The notes: generated from the sequence alone by a model not told the origin. 64,000 bases of DNA from Chromohalobacter marismortui (GCF_004364315.1 NZ_SOBR01000007.1:93806-157805), one strand, 5' to 3'. Shown: positions 56,129 through 64,000, numbered from the stretch's first letter. Made by a program: numbers and translations.

Positions 56129-56554
56129 ATGCCTGAAACCTCGTTCTATGCCAAGGCCATGCGGGGCACCCCGCGCCTGGTGAGGCGCTGGCTGATGCTG
56201 GGCCAGGCCGCCCCCGATCGTCTGGCGATGATTCTCGCCGATACGTCGCGCCTGGCCGGGCTCGGCGAACCCCAAGCCGAGCCCGATGGACACTGTCTGC
56301 GTGAATGGAGCAGCCACTGCCAACCACCTCTGTGGGCGGCACGCACGGCTGTTTTCCTGCTGGTGCAGATGCCGGCACGCCCGATCCCCGATGACGACGA
56401 GGAAGCCTGTGCCTGGGCCTACTGCTGGCTGCGCAACCGTGATTTTCAGTCCCTCGACGACGCCCGCGCGGCGCTACCGGACCACTTGCGGGAACCGCTA
56501 GCCGAGGCACTGGACGCCGCCTGGGTCGACCAGGACGCCTTGCGTCTTATCTGA
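56129..56554 (+). CDS. Hypothetical protein
   Basis: 141 residues from MPETSFYAKAMRGTPRLV. No signal peptide or clear membrane segment; one moderately hydrophobic stretch (AARTAVFLLVQMPARPIP). Rich in Trp, Asp and Ala, with an acidic C terminus (DDARAALPDHLREPLAEALDAAWVDQD). Codon use is like the neighbours, so it is probably a real gene. I do not recognise the family. Divergent from the MalY/PatB gene and followed at 95 bases by the thioesterase gene. Confidence 0.65.
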   Translation: MPETSFYAKAMRGTPRLVRRWLMLGQAAPDRLAMILADTSRLAGLGEPQAEPDGHCLREWSSHCQPPLWAARTAVFLLVQMPARPIPDDDEEACAWAYCWLRNRDFQSLDDARAALPDHLREPLAEALDAAWVDQDALRLI

Positions 56555-56648
56555 GCACGACGCAGAGCCACCTTGACCACATCCCCCCACCAGCCGATGA
56601 TTAGCTTGCAAAGCACCTTTTTCGATGGCAACGACTCGGGGAAATGAC

Positions 56649-57059
56649 ATGTTCACACGCCGCGTGGAACCGGCTTTCTATGACACCGATGCCCTCGGGC
56701 ACATCAATAACACGCGCTTGCCGGCCTGGTTCGAGCTCGCTCGCAACGACCTGTTCCGTTTGTTCGTGCCCGATCTGGATCCCCGCAAGTGGCCATTGAT
56801 CATGGCCAAGCTGGAAGTCGAGTTCAGTGCCGAGCTATTCTATGGTCAGGATGTCGAGATCCGCACCTGGCTTTCGCGACTCGGCAACAGCGCTTTTACC
56901 GTCGCCCAGGACGCCTGGCAGGAAGGTCGCCTGGGCGCCCGTGGCCATGTGGTGCTGGTGCATTACGACCACACCGAGGGCTCGGCGGTGGCGTTGACCG
57001 GCGACCTTCGTGACGCGCTCGCCAAGCACCTGATCGACGAGGAGCCCGCCTCCGCATGA
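56649..57059 (+). CDS. Acyl-CoA thioesterase (4HBT hotdog family)
   Basis: 136 residues from MFTRRVEPAFYDTDALGHINN. The hotdog-fold signature FYDTDALGHINNTRLPAWFELAR contains the catalytic Asp of the 4-hydroxybenzoyl-CoA thioesterase class (YDTDxxGHxNN). The size is typical. Substrate acyl group unknown. Its last codons overlap the ybaK-like ATG by 4 bases (ATGA), so the two are coupled. Confidence 0.88.
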   Translation: MFTRRVEPAFYDTDALGHINNTRLPAWFELARNDLFRLFVPDLDPRKWPLIMAKLEVEFSAELFYGQDVEIRTWLSRLGNSAFTVAQDAWQEGRLGARGHVVLVHYDHTEGSAVALTGDLRDALAKHLIDEEPASA

Positions 57060-57526
57060 CCCCCGCCATTCGCCTGCTGGAGCGTGACGACATCCCGCAC
57101 CAAGTGCTGCAATACACGCACGACGCCCAGGTCACCGCCTATGGCGAGGAAGCCGTGACGGCGTTGGGACTCGCACCGGAGAGCGTGTTCAAGACCTTGC
57201 TCGCCCAACTCGATGACGGGCGCCTCGTCGTCGCCCTGGTGCCCGTCATGGCCACGCTCGACCTCAAGGGGCTCGCCAAGGCCGCCGGGGCGCGCAAGGC
57301 CAGGATGGCCGACCCCGCTCTGGCCGAGCGCACCACGGGTTATGTCGTGGGCGGCATCAGCCCGCTAGGACAGCGCAAGCGCCTGCCCACCTTCATCGAC
57401 GACAGCGCCCTTGCCTTAGCATCGCTCCACGTCAGTGGCGGACGACGTGGCCTGGAAATAGGTCTGGCGCCGACGGCATTGATCGACTTGCTCGAGGCGA
57501 CCACGGCCCCGCTCGCGCGGACATGA
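57056..57526 (+). CDS. ybaK: Cys-tRNA(Pro)/Cys-tRNA(Cys) deacylase YbaK
   Basis: 156 residues. A YbaK/EbsC editing domain that hydrolyses Cys wrongly attached to tRNA-Pro. Family motifs: ALGLAPESVFKTLLAQLDDGRLVVALVP (with the essential Lys in FKTLL), LDLKGLAKAAGARKARMA, and GYVVGGISPLGQRKRLPTFID (GGISPxGxxK). The ATG overlaps the thioesterase stop. Confidence 0.93.
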   Translation: MTPAIRLLERDDIPHQVLQYTHDAQVTAYGEEAVTALGLAPESVFKTLLAQLDDGRLVVALVPVMATLDLKGLAKAAGARKARMADPALAERTTGYVVGGISPLGQRKRLPTFIDDSALALASLHVSGGRRGLEIGLAPTALIDLLEATTAPLART

Positions 57527-57553
57527 AACATCTTCGACAGGCGGGAGACTCGC

Positions 57554-57868
57554 ATGGTGATTCGCTACGACCTATGGCTCACGCCCGACGACAAGCCCCG
57601 CCACCGCAGGATCGAGCAGGCGCTGGAGCGTTTCTTCGTGGCACGCTTCGCCGACTATCCTCACCTGAAGTTGCCCGGCGCCGACCCCTACGATTATGAT
57701 GCTCCCTTCAACCGCCTGTATGACGCCCTGCTGGCACGCGCACGTGACTACTGCGAGCGTGAATGGCACTACGTGCCGACGCCTGCGCAGCTCAATACGG
57801 CATTCTTTCGGGCCGTGGCCCACTCGCCGAAATTCGTACTGGACCCCCGCGATGGTGATTCGCCCTGA
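57554..57868 (+). CDS. Hypothetical protein
   Basis: 104 residues from MVIRYDLWLTPDDKPRH, with GGGAG before the ATG. Rich in aromatic and charged residues, with the stretch FADYPHLKLPGADPYDYDAPFNRLYDALLARARDYC in the centre; no membrane segment or known motif. Its 3' end overlaps the next gene by 17 bases, so the two are probably expressed and may act together. Not recognised. Confidence 0.65.
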   Translation: MVIRYDLWLTPDDKPRHRRIEQALERFFVARFADYPHLKLPGADPYDYDAPFNRLYDALLARARDYCEREWHYVPTPAQLNTAFFRAVAHSPKFVLDPRDGDSP

Positions 57869-58373
57869 AACGGCGCCCGACGAGCGCCAACTGGCCCTCA
57901 TTACTCAACAACTGGGCCGTGCGCCGCGTGGCATCAAGACCGTGGCTGCGGCCACGCAAGACGGCACACCGCTGGTGTTGCGCATGCATGCCATCGTCGA
58001 CGACAAACCATTCCCGACACATTTCTGGCTGTGCTCCGATCATTTGAAGGTCGCCATCTCGCGCATCGAAGCCCAGGGCGTTATCAAAGCACTCGAGTCA
58101 CGCCTTCAGGAAGAGGCCGACTTCATGGCCGCGTACCGACACAGCCACGAGGATTACGTGGCGCAGCGCTGGCAGGCCATGAGCGACGCGGAACGCGACA
58201 TCGTCGACCGCCAAGGCTATCGTGACGTCTTCACGCAACGTGGCATCGGCGGCATCGCCAACTGGGATCAGGTGCGCTGCCTGCATACGCAATATGCTCA
58301 TCACCTATGCGGCGACAATGCCATCGGCCGTTGGATGGATGCCGAGTACGATGTGCTCGCCTGTCTGCGTTAG
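57852..58373 (+). CDS. DUF501 family protein
   Basis: 173 residues from MVIRPETAPDERQLALI. The DUF501 pattern is clear: LGRAPRGIKTVAAATQDGTPLVLRM, then KPFPTHFWLCSDHLKVAISRIEAQGVIKALE, and the C-terminal RGIGGIANWDQVRCLHTQYAHHLCGDNAIGRWM with conserved Cys/His residues that could bind a metal. Function unknown. Overlaps the preceding small gene. A longer in-frame start exists but would overlap that gene completely. Confidence 0.85.
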   Translation: MVIRPETAPDERQLALITQQLGRAPRGIKTVAAATQDGTPLVLRMHAIVDDKPFPTHFWLCSDHLKVAISRIEAQGVIKALESRLQEEADFMAAYRHSHEDYVAQRWQAMSDAERDIVDRQGYRDVFTQRGIGGIANWDQVRCLHTQYAHHLCGDNAIGRWMDAEYDVLACLR

Positions 58374-58448
58374 CGGTCCACGACACTTGGCCGGCCATCG
58401 CGCCACACAGAAAGCGAGGCCAATCGAACGAAACGGCAAGGAGGAATC

Positions 58449-59009
58449 GTGCGCATCTGTATCTACATGGGGTCGCGTGAAGGCTGCGATGCCGGCTTTC
58501 GTCATGCCGCCGAGGCGCTGGGTCGATGCATCGCGCAACGTGGCTGGGGGCTGGTCTACGGTGGCGCCCGCGTCGGCTTGATGGGCGCCGTGGCCGACGC
58601 CGCCTTGCGCGAAGGCGGCGAGGTCATCGGCGTCATTCCCCACCATCTGGTCGAGCGCGAATTGGCCCACGAGGGGCTGACACACCTGCTGCGTGTCGAC
58701 GATATGCATGCGCGCAAAGCCGCCATGGCCGAGAACGCCGATGCCTTCATCGCCTTGCCCGGAGGCATCGGCACCCTGGAAGAGCTATTCGAGACGTGGA
58801 CCTGGCAATATCTGGGGCTTCACGACAAGCCTATCGGCGTACTCGACGTCAGCGGCTTCTATCGCCCCTTATTGGAGTTCCTCGATCACACCGTCGCGCA
58901 CGGCTTCCTCAATCCCGAGACACGCGCCAGCCTCGTCGCCGCCGCCGATCCCGATCACTTGCTCGACTGCTTGTCGGCAGCGCAGCACGCACCACAGACG
59001 ACCTCGTGA
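58449..59009 (+). CDS. LOG family protein (cytokinin-riboside-phosphate phosphoribohydrolase-like)
   Basis: 186 residues from GTG 58449, close behind AAGGAGGA. The LOG/TIGR00730 fold binds nucleotides: [20 protein letters not shown] (phosphate loop), [21 protein letters not shown] (R..K and the PGGxGTxxE motif, [12 protein letters not shown]). Cleaves ribose 5-phosphate from adenine-based nucleotides in characterised members; a few are called lysine decarboxylases in older annotation, which is not supported here. Alone on its transcript. Confidence 0.9.
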   Translation: MRICIYMGSREGCDAGFRHAAEALGRCIAQRGWGLVYGGARVGLMGAVADAALREGGEVIGVIPHHLVERELAHEGLTHLLRVDDMHARKAAMAENADAFIALPGGIGTLEELFETWTWQYLGLHDKPIGVLDVSGFYRPLLEFLDHTVAHGFLNPETRASLVAAADPDHLLDCLSAAQHAPQTTS

Positions 59010-59126
59010 GCGCGCGCTGCGACGCCTCAAAGCGCCGTCAAGGTGCCATTGAGCGTCAGCGAAGAAGGGTAAAGGCGATCGGTGGAGGAGCATTGGACAG
59101 CCGTCTAGAAGACGCTACAGGGAGGG

Positions 59127-59624
59127 CTAGGCGGACCCTGCGGCATCACGCGTACGCTGATAAGTCAACTGCAACAAGCGGGCATCATCCCCGGCTCGGT
59201 GACGATGAATGCCGCGCTCGCGAATGATGACCTCTTTCATCGCCCCCCAACGCTCGAGTTGCGATTCATTCAAAAGACGACGCAGTGCCTCGAGACGAAA
59301 GCGCGGTAACATACCTGCGTGATGGAACAATAGCGACAGCCAGGTGTTGTCGTATCCCCAGCTATCGCTGTAGGCGATGCCATCGAACGCCAGTTCATCG
59401 TTGAGCCAGCGCGCGACTTCAATCACGGGGTAACCCTCGCGATGCAGTCGGCCACGCGAAATGCCATGCAAGAGTTCAGCCTTGGGATCCCAGTGGGTCC
59501 ACTCTTCCAGCGGTTGGACCAAAAAGGCGCAGGTACTGCCATCGGCCCGCGCGATGCCCACTTCTATAGGATAGCTGCCACGCCCGAAACCGGACGCTTC
59601 GATATCGAGCAGTATCGGCAACAC
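59127..59624 (-). CDS. DEDDh-type 3'-5' exonuclease-like protein
   Basis: 165 residues. N-terminal exonuclease motif LLDIEASGFGRGSYPIEVG supplies the metal-binding Asp and Glu (D7, E9). The last block HRHRAGDDARLLQL has the H-x4-D of the DEDDh group (from RNase T/oligoribonuclease/DnaQ). The middle YSDSWGYDNTWLSLLF could hold the third Asp. It is short and lacks other domains; the substrate (RNA or DNA) is unknown. It lies upstream of the converging LOG gene. Confidence 0.82.
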   Translation of the reverse strand: MLPILLDIEASGFGRGSYPIEVGIARADGSTCAFLVQPLEEWTHWDPKAELLHGISRGRLHREGYPVIEVARWLNDELAFDGIAYSDSWGYDNTWLSLLFHHAGMLPRFRLEALRRLLNESQLERWGAMKEVIIRERGIHRHRAGDDARLLQLTYQRTRDAAGSA

Positions 59625-59743
59625 GTGGCGGCATTCCTCTTCAAAGCGATATCACGAACGGGGTGTCGCCCACGCTGTCCACCAGGGCCACGCCAGTCAG
59701 ACTACGTGAACGGGGAGCACGATGCGAGCCCCCATGACACTAC

Positions 59744-60259
59744 TCAATGCGTCAGTGATGCAACCGGCCCGCCCGCATCGCTGCGCTGCGCACGTTCGGC
59801 AAGCGCCGCCCATTGCTCAGCACGTCGGGAATCGACGGGAAGCCCCAGATGGGCATGCCGGTAAGCCTCGGCCATACGCTCGGCGGCCAGACCGTGGCCA
59901 GCTTCGGCAGCACGCGCGTACCAGGTCACGGCTTTTTCTTCACGACGTGCGTATTGCGCGCAGCCGAACTCGTAAATACGACCCGCTTGGTACTGCGCAT
60001 GCACATCGCCCGCGTAAGCGGCCTGAAACACATAGCGCGCCCCCTTGGCCTTGTCCTGCGGAGAGTTGCCACGATGAAACAACATATGGCCATAGAACGA
60101 AAGCGCGGCGGTATGGCCGGCTTCGGCACAGCGCTGAAAAAGCCGCATCGTCAGACGATGCTTGCCGGGAGAGCGTGTCATCCAGCGGGCATGTAACAGT
60201 TGAGCTGCGAGACGGTATTCGAGCCGAATCCGCAGAGAGGATACCTGTTGCATAACCAT
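59744..60259 (-). CDS. Sel1-repeat protein
   Basis: 171 residues. About three Sel1/TPR-like repeats: LTMRLFQRCAEAGHTAALSFYGHML, KGARYVFQAAYAGDVHAQYQAGRIYEFG, KAVTWYARAAEAGHGLAAERMAEAY (A-x-x-G-x-x-x-A spacing). The start is at 60259 or 60253. No signal peptide, so cytoplasmic. Sel1 proteins act as adaptors; no partner can be named. Upstream gap of about 250 bases to the divergent aldo-keto reductase gene holds no clear feature. Confidence 0.82.
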   Translation of the reverse strand: MVMQQVSSLRIRLEYRLAAQLLHARWMTRSPGKHRLTMRLFQRCAEAGHTAALSFYGHMLFHRGNSPQDKAKGARYVFQAAYAGDVHAQYQAGRIYEFGCAQYARREEKAVTWYARAAEAGHGLAAERMAEAYRHAHLGLPVDSRRAEQWAALAERAQRSDAGGPVASLTH

Positions 60260-60512
60260 CGACCCTGAAGTCGTCGTGACCGAGTAGGTACGTAAACGAT
60301 TGCGTCGGCTCGAGCTCTCCCTGCACGCGCCAACACCCCGGATAAAGCATTGCCACCGTTGCCTGACATAGCGCTCAATGTCTTGATCCCCGGCAACGGG
60401 GCGCCAAGCATACGCCTACCCTCAGAGGGACTCAACCCCCGTTTGCCGCTCGCACGCGGCACCGCTACCATGCCGTTTCCATCTCTTTTTCGACACCCAA
60501 ACGGAGCCCCTG

Positions 60513-61544
60513 ATGCAGACACGCCCCCTCGGCCAAACCGGCATTAACGTCAGCCGCTTGTGCCTAGGCACCATGACCTTCGGCGAACAGAACACCGAAG
60601 CCGATGCTCATGCACAACTCGATCGTGCCACTGCTGCAGGCATCAACTTCATCGATACCGCCGAGATGTATCCCGTCCCGCCCAAGGGCGAGACTCAGGG
60701 GCGTACCGAGGCCTATATCGGCAGCTGGCTCAAGGCACGTGGCAAACGCGACGATCTGGTCATCGCCACCAAGGCGGCCGGTCCCGGCCTCGAGCACATA
60801 CGCGGCGGTCCGCGTTTGACCCCTGAGCATTTGCAGCGTGCCGTCAATGACAGCCTGACTCGCCTCAACACTGACTACATCGACCTTTACCAACTCCACT
60901 GGCCCGATCGTAGCGCCAATTTCTTCGGCAAGTTGGGCTATCGACACGATGCGGACGAAGAGGCAACGCCGTTGGCGGAAACGCTCATGGCCTTGAAGGA
61001 ACTCGTCGATGCCGGCAAGGTTCGCGCCATCGGCCTTTCCAATGAGACGCCCTGGGGCGTGATGCAGAGCCTGCGCCTCGCCGACTCATTGGACGTGCCG
61101 CGTGTGGCCAGCGTGCAGAACCCTTACAACCTGCTCAATCGCAGCTTCGAGGTCGGGCTCGCCGAGATCGCCCATCGCGAAGACGTCGGCCTTCTGGCTT
61201 ACTCGCCCTTGGCCTTCGGCGCGCTCACCGGCAAATACCTCGATGGTGCCCGTCCGCCCCAGGGTCGATTGACCTTGTTCGAGCGCTTCAAGCGCTATAC
61301 GTCCGAACTCGCCGAGCAAGCGGTTCGCGCCTACGTCGGGATCGCCCGCGAACACGGACTGGATCCCGCCCAGATGGCCCTGGCCTACGTGAACTCACGC
61401 TCGTTCTTGACCAGCAATATCATCGGCGCCACCACGCTCGAGCAGCTCGACGCCAACCTCGCCAGCGAGGACCTGACGTTGGACGACAGTGTCCTCGAGG
61501 CCATCGAAGCCGTGCACCAGCAGCATCCCAACCCCTGCCCCTGA
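60513..61544 (+). CDS. Aldo/keto reductase (Tas-like)
   Basis: 343 residues. A (beta/alpha)8 NADPH reductase of the Tas/YajO group. Visible: VSRLCLGTMTFGEQNTEADAH, NFIDTAEMYPVPPKGETQGRTE (catalytic Asp, Tyr), LVIATKAAGPG (Lys), and YIDLYQLHWPDR (His). NPYNLLNRS and SPLAFGALTGKYLDG belong to the cofactor site. Substrate unknown. Alone on its transcript, with a hairpin directly after it. Confidence 0.9.
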   Translation: MQTRPLGQTGINVSRLCLGTMTFGEQNTEADAHAQLDRATAAGINFIDTAEMYPVPPKGETQGRTEAYIGSWLKARGKRDDLVIATKAAGPGLEHIRGGPRLTPEHLQRAVNDSLTRLNTDYIDLYQLHWPDRSANFFGKLGYRHDADEEATPLAETLMALKELVDAGKVRAIGLSNETPWGVMQSLRLADSLDVPRVASVQNPYNLLNRSFEVGLAEIAHREDVGLLAYSPLAFGALTGKYLDGARPPQGRLTLFERFKRYTSELAEQAVRAYVGIAREHGLDPAQMALAYVNSRSFLTSNIIGATTLEQLDANLASEDLTLDDSVLEAIEAVHQQHPNPCP

Positions 61545-61554
61545 TGCCAGTAGC

Positions 61555-61577
61555 GTGCCTATCATCATGATAGGCAC
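61555..61577. terminator. Near-perfect palindrome after the aldo/keto reductase gene
   Basis: 11-bp arms GTGCCTATCAT and ATGATAGGCAC around a single C. Position suggests termination, but no T-run follows, so it might also be an operator for yaaA. Confidence 0.5.
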
Positions 61578-61654
61578 ACCTTCATCGGCGCTCTCTTACG
61601 CACTTGTTATACTGACGACAACGAATCTTTCGATCCCGAACGCGAGGACTGTGC

Positions 61655-62443
61655 ATGCTAAGTGTCATTTCACCCGCCAAGACGTTGGATTTCGAGACAC
61701 CGCCGACGACCCCGACCTATTCTCAACCCGAGTACCTTGAGCAAAGCGCCGAATTGATCGAGATACTGCGCGATTATTCGCCCCAACGGCTTTCCGAATT
61801 GATGGGCATCAGTGACAAGCTGGCAGGACTCAATGCCGCGCGCTTCGCCGAATGGGCCCCACCATTCTCGCCGGAGAATGCCAAGCCCGCCGCGCAGGCC
61901 TTTCAGGGCGACGTCTACATGGGACTGGATGCGCCCTCGTTCAGTGAGCAGGACAACCAGGAAGCACAGCGTCGTCTGCGCATTCTCTCGGGACTATACG
62001 GACTCTTGCGCCCTCTCGATCTGATTCAGCCCTATCGTCTAGAGATGGGCACCAAGTTGGCCAATCCGGCCGGCAAGGACCTCTATGCCTTCTGGCGAGA
62101 GCGGCTCACTCGGGACCTTTCCCAAGCCGTAGAGCAAAGTGGCTCGCCAGTGCTGGTCAACCTCGCCTCCAACGAGTACTTCAAGGCCATCGATGCCAAA
62201 CGCTTGACGTGCCGGGTCATCACGCCGGTCTTCAAGGATGAGAAGAACGGTCAATTCAAGATCATCAGCTTTTATGCCAAGAAAGCGCGGGGCCTGATGG
62301 CCGCCTGGATGATTCGCGAACGTGTCGACGCCCCCGAGGACTTGAAACGCTTCGACGTCGGCGGCTACCGCTTCAATAGCAGTTTGTCTGACGGCGATAC
62401 ATGGGTTTTCACACGCAGTGAAAGGGAAGCGGCCACTGCCTGA
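61655..62443 (+). CDS. yaaA: Peroxide stress protein YaaA (DUF328)
   Basis: 262 residues from [17 protein letters not shown], the family N terminus. Other family blocks: [54 protein letters not shown], and [19 protein letters not shown]. YaaA limits intracellular iron and DNA damage during peroxide stress in E. coli. A TATACT box (61608-61613) about 40 bases before the start may belong to its promoter; the -35 is not evident. Confidence 0.94.
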   Translation: MLSVISPAKTLDFETPPTTPTYSQPEYLEQSAELIEILRDYSPQRLSELMGISDKLAGLNAARFAEWAPPFSPENAKPAAQAFQGDVYMGLDAPSFSEQDNQEAQRRLRILSGLYGLLRPLDLIQPYRLEMGTKLANPAGKDLYAFWRERLTRDLSQAVEQSGSPVLVNLASNEYFKAIDAKRLTCRVITPVFKDEKNGQFKIISFYAKKARGLMAAWMIRERVDAPEDLKRFDVGGYRFNSSLSDGDTWVFTRSEREAATA

Positions 62444-62559
62444 GCGCGTGGATGGCCGGCATTGCCTCGGTGCCTCGCAATACAGATATCTTCAACGCTG
62501 AATCCCCGCTAGAATCGAGACTCCGGTTTCACCCCCTTCTCATTCTGCGGGAGATGCGC

Positions 62560-63381
62560 ATGCGCAACCTTTTCGTAATGCTGGTAGTCGGTTTGCTTGG
62601 CGTTGGCTTGGCAGTCGACCATGCCGACGCCAGACGGCTCGGCGGTGGCAAGAGCTTTGGCAGTTATTCGCGCTCTGCGGATAGCCCCGCCGCCACGAGT
62701 CGCACGAATACCGCCACCCCTCAACGCCAGCCCAGCGCAGGATTATCGCGTTTCGCCGGTCCCTTTGCCGGCCTGCTCGCTGGGGGGTTGCTGGCGTCGC
62801 TGTTCTTCGGTGGCGCCTTCGACGGCATCCGCTTCTTCGATATCCTGCTGGTCGCGCTGATTGCCTGGTTCGCGTTCCGCTTGTTGAGAGCTCGACGCAT
62901 GGCGACCAGCCAGGGACCACAGCACTCGTCGCGTCAACCACATCAAGAGGCGACTCACCAATCGCCGCCTTTCTCCACCGCTGGTACCTCCATGCCACAC
63001 AACCGCTCCACCCCCGAGTGGTTCGACAAAGAACGCTTTCTAGGCGGCGCGAAAGAGCACTTCATGACGCTCCAGCGCGCCTGGGACAATAATGACCTGG
63101 CACGGATTCAAGAGTACGTCACGCCGACACTCTATAACCTGCTACGTGAAGAGCGTGCGCAGCAACCCGCGAATAACCGTACAGAAGTCGTGCGTCTTTT
63201 CGCCGAACTGGGAGATGTCAGGGAAATCGGACAACAAGCCGAAGCCAGTGTCCTTTTCCACGGCATCCTCGATGAAAACGGCGAGCAGACCGAATTCAAC
63301 GAGACGTGGCACCTGATCCGTGAACTACGTGATGAAGCACCTTGGTACGTGCAGGGCATCGAACAGAATCCCAGCGTCTGA
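62560..63381 (+). CDS. Tim44-domain membrane protein
   Basis: 273 residues from the second of two nearby ATGs (62560), which has GGGAG 6 bases upstream. Signal or anchor MRNLFVMLVVGLLGVGLAVD, then GGGKSFGSYSR, the conserved start of bacterial Tim44-like proteins. Two more membrane segments follow (FAGLLAGGLLASLFFGG; FFDILLVALIAWFAFRLL). The C-terminal Tim44-like domain (FLGGAKEHFMTLQRAWDNNDLARIQEYVTPTLYNLL) resembles ring-forming NTF2 folds. The bacterial role is not established. It follows yaaA on the same strand. Confidence 0.88.
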   Translation: MRNLFVMLVVGLLGVGLAVDHADARRLGGGKSFGSYSRSADSPAATSRTNTATPQRQPSAGLSRFAGPFAGLLAGGLLASLFFGGAFDGIRFFDILLVALIAWFAFRLLRARRMATSQGPQHSSRQPHQEATHQSPPFSTAGTSMPHNRSTPEWFDKERFLGGAKEHFMTLQRAWDNNDLARIQEYVTPTLYNLLREERAQQPANNRTEVVRLFAELGDVREIGQQAEASVLFHGILDENGEQTEFNETWHLIRELRDEAPWYVQGIEQNPSV

Positions 63382-63434
63382 TACCAACGCGCATGTACCA
63401 TATCGGTGATGCCTAACCATAAATGCGAGCATGC

Positions 63435-63463
63435 AAAAGGCCGGGCAAAATGCCCGGCCTTTT
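63435..63463. terminator. Terminator after the Tim44-like gene
   Basis: 13-bp arms AAAAGGCCGGGCA and TGCCCGGCCTTTT with a 3-base AAA loop, ending in T4. Bidirectional for the converging lipoprotein gene. Confidence 0.9.
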
Positions 63464-63491
63464 AGTAATTCCAAGCCTCCAATGGCGAGCT

Positions 63492-63692
63492 TCAGTTCTG
63501 AGCCTCCTCGGCAGCATCCTGAATATCCTCACCCGCTTCTTCCATAGTGTCGCCGGCCTCATCCATGGCGTTATCCACGGACTCCCCCGCCTCTTCGGCC
63601 GGCCCTTCATCGTTGTCGCAGGCAACGACGCCGAGGGCGGTCATTACAATCACCAGCAACAGCGCCAGCTTCTTGAGCCTTTCACTACGCAT
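63492..63692 (-). CDS. Small acidic lipoprotein
   Basis: 66 residues. Basic start, hydrophobic stretch LALLLVIVMTALGVVA and lipobox GVVAC, so Cys25 would be lipidated. The mature part is an acidic amphipathic helix with repeated motifs (ESVDNAMDEAGDTMEEAGED, then AAEEA), somewhat like LEA-type or entericidin-like stress proteins. Asp after Cys (C-D-N) favours retention in the inner membrane under the E. coli +2 rule. Function unknown. Confidence 0.8.
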   Translation of the reverse strand: MRSERLKKLALLLVIVMTALGVVACDNDEGPAEEAGESVDNAMDEAGDTMEEAGEDIQDAAEEAQN

Positions 63693-63787
63693 CGGTTCTC
63701 TCTCCTTTGAGGTAAGTGCTCACTCCATGTACGCCTTTACTAAAGCACAGGCCCCGCTCACAGGCAAACGATGCGCCATCCCCCATG

Positions 63788-63823
63788 AAAAACCCCCCCG
63801 CTGGCCTGTGCCAACGGGGGTTT
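63788..63823 (-). terminator. Hairpin downstream of 5S-like fragment 1
   Basis: On the minus strand, a stem AAACCCCCGTTGGC / GCyAGCGGGGGGGTTT-type, with one bulge, lies just after the first 5S-like 3' end. It is followed by TTTTTC. Placed as a terminator would be behind an rRNA operon. Confidence 0.6.
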
Positions 63824-63833
63824 CCGGGATAAA

Positions 63834-63883
63834 TGCCTGACGAGATCCGGGGCGGCCTTCCGCTGCTCTCCAGGGGAGGCCCC
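63834..63883 (-). rRNA. 5S rRNA 3'-end-like fragment 1 (degenerate)
   Basis: The minus strand ends ...CTCGTCAGGCA, the usual last bases of a gammaproteobacterial 5S rRNA, after GGAGAGCAGCGGAAGG. It parallels the fuller copy at 63926-64000 over about 45 bases, but its GAGAGTAG core is altered (GAGAGCAG) and the 5' part is absent. It is a relic, not a functional 5S gene. The call rests on pattern similarity only. Confidence 0.4.
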
Positions 63884-63891
63884 AAACGAGT

Positions 63892-63917
63892 GAACCCCGA
63901 CCAAATGGCCGGGGTTC
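63892..63917 (-). terminator. Terminator between the two 5S-like fragments
   Basis: On the minus strand, GAACCCCGGCC and GGTCGGGGTTC pair with one G-U across a 4-base loop. The G-U pair is only possible in minus-strand RNA, which supports transcription from the right. Confidence 0.7.
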
Positions 63918-63925
63918 GGAAGAAA

Positions 63926-64000
63926 TGCCTGACGATGTCCCGGGCGGCGTTCCGCTACTCTCGCATGGGGGTGAGACCGCCCGGCCCTTCGTGGCACCGC
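63926..64000 (-). rRNA. 5S rRNA 3'-end-like fragment 2 (runs off the window)
   Basis: The minus strand reads CCCCATGCGAGAGTAG, the conserved 5S 3' domain. Then comes a run of about 17 extra bases (CGGAACGCCGCCCGGGA), then CATCGTCAGGCA, the normal 5S end. The extra stretch can pair with CCGGGCGG upstream. It may be the true 5S of an rRNA operon to the right, with an unusual insertion, or another relic. Only 75 bases are visible. Confidence 0.45.

Noticed and set aside
58449..59009. Lysine decarboxylase
   Set aside because: The PGGIGTLEE motif and length define the LOG phosphoribohydrolase family; there is no PLP domain.
63685..63997. Small open frames at the right end
   Set aside because: They lie over hairpins and the 5S-like repeats and have no ribosome site or family pattern.

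Overview
The window looks like the chromosome of a halophilic gammaproteobacterium of the family Halomonadaceae, most like Chromohalobacter. The base composition is GC-rich, proteins are acidic, and an ectoine hydroxylase gene (ectD, 14466-15371) is present. Many local gene orders are those of Pseudomonas and Halomonas: ftsY-ftsE-ftsX next to rpoH; rpsP-rimM-trmD-rplS with ffh; hom-thrC with dsbC-xerD; minC-minD-minE. The species is inferred from gene content and was not checked against a database. Most of the window is core genome, densely coded on both strands.

Layout. 1-6650: arginine synthesis (argB), nucleoid occlusion (slmA), heat-shock sigma factor (rpoH), the FtsY/FtsEX operon and the 16S rRNA methylase rsmD. 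6771-13615: zapB, a bolA/holD-like/rimI cluster, a DHA2-type drug exporter, lysS, and prfB with its programmed +1 frameshift. 13812-20750: a truncated ABC ATPase remnant, ectD, a FadL porin, and a MerR-CopA metal-efflux operon ending in a 25-residue membrane peptide. 20915-31128: recJ-like, thrC, hom, dsbC, xerD, the rpsP operon and ffh, all on the minus strand. 31344-47164: ypjD and the CNNM/CBS protein, an MFS-acyltransferase fusion with its TetR regulator, a SRAP-family protein that lacks its catalytic residues, an M16 protease, sbcB, minCDE, a very large DUF349 protein and phaB. 47329-52952: initiator tRNA, then two response regulators divergent from a KaiC-like double ATPase and a GAF-GGDEF-EAL protein; this is the most accessory-looking block. 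52993-64000: small housekeeping and unknown genes (DUF3750, CnoX/YbbN, MalY/PatB, thioesterase, YbaK, DUF501, LOG, DEDDh exonuclease, Sel1, aldo-keto reductase, YaaA, Tim44-like, lipoprotein), ending in what look like two tandem 5S rRNA 3'-end fragments with terminators. These suggest an rRNA operon just beyond the right edge, on the minus strand.

The most unusual points are: (1) four intergenic composite elements built from 7-bp repeats arranged as inverted arrays, often with small GC-rich hairpins (10657-10836, 12371-12501, 20752-20916, 24180-24252); (2) the KaiC-like/c-di-GMP module with degenerate receivers, lost KaiC phosphosites and an AT-rich palindromic control region; (3) a SRAP protein in which Cys2 and the other active-site residues are all replaced; (4) a MerR regulator with a divalent-metal-type cysteine controlling a Cu(I)-type ATPase; (5) a long, diverged HolD-like protein inferred mainly from gene order.
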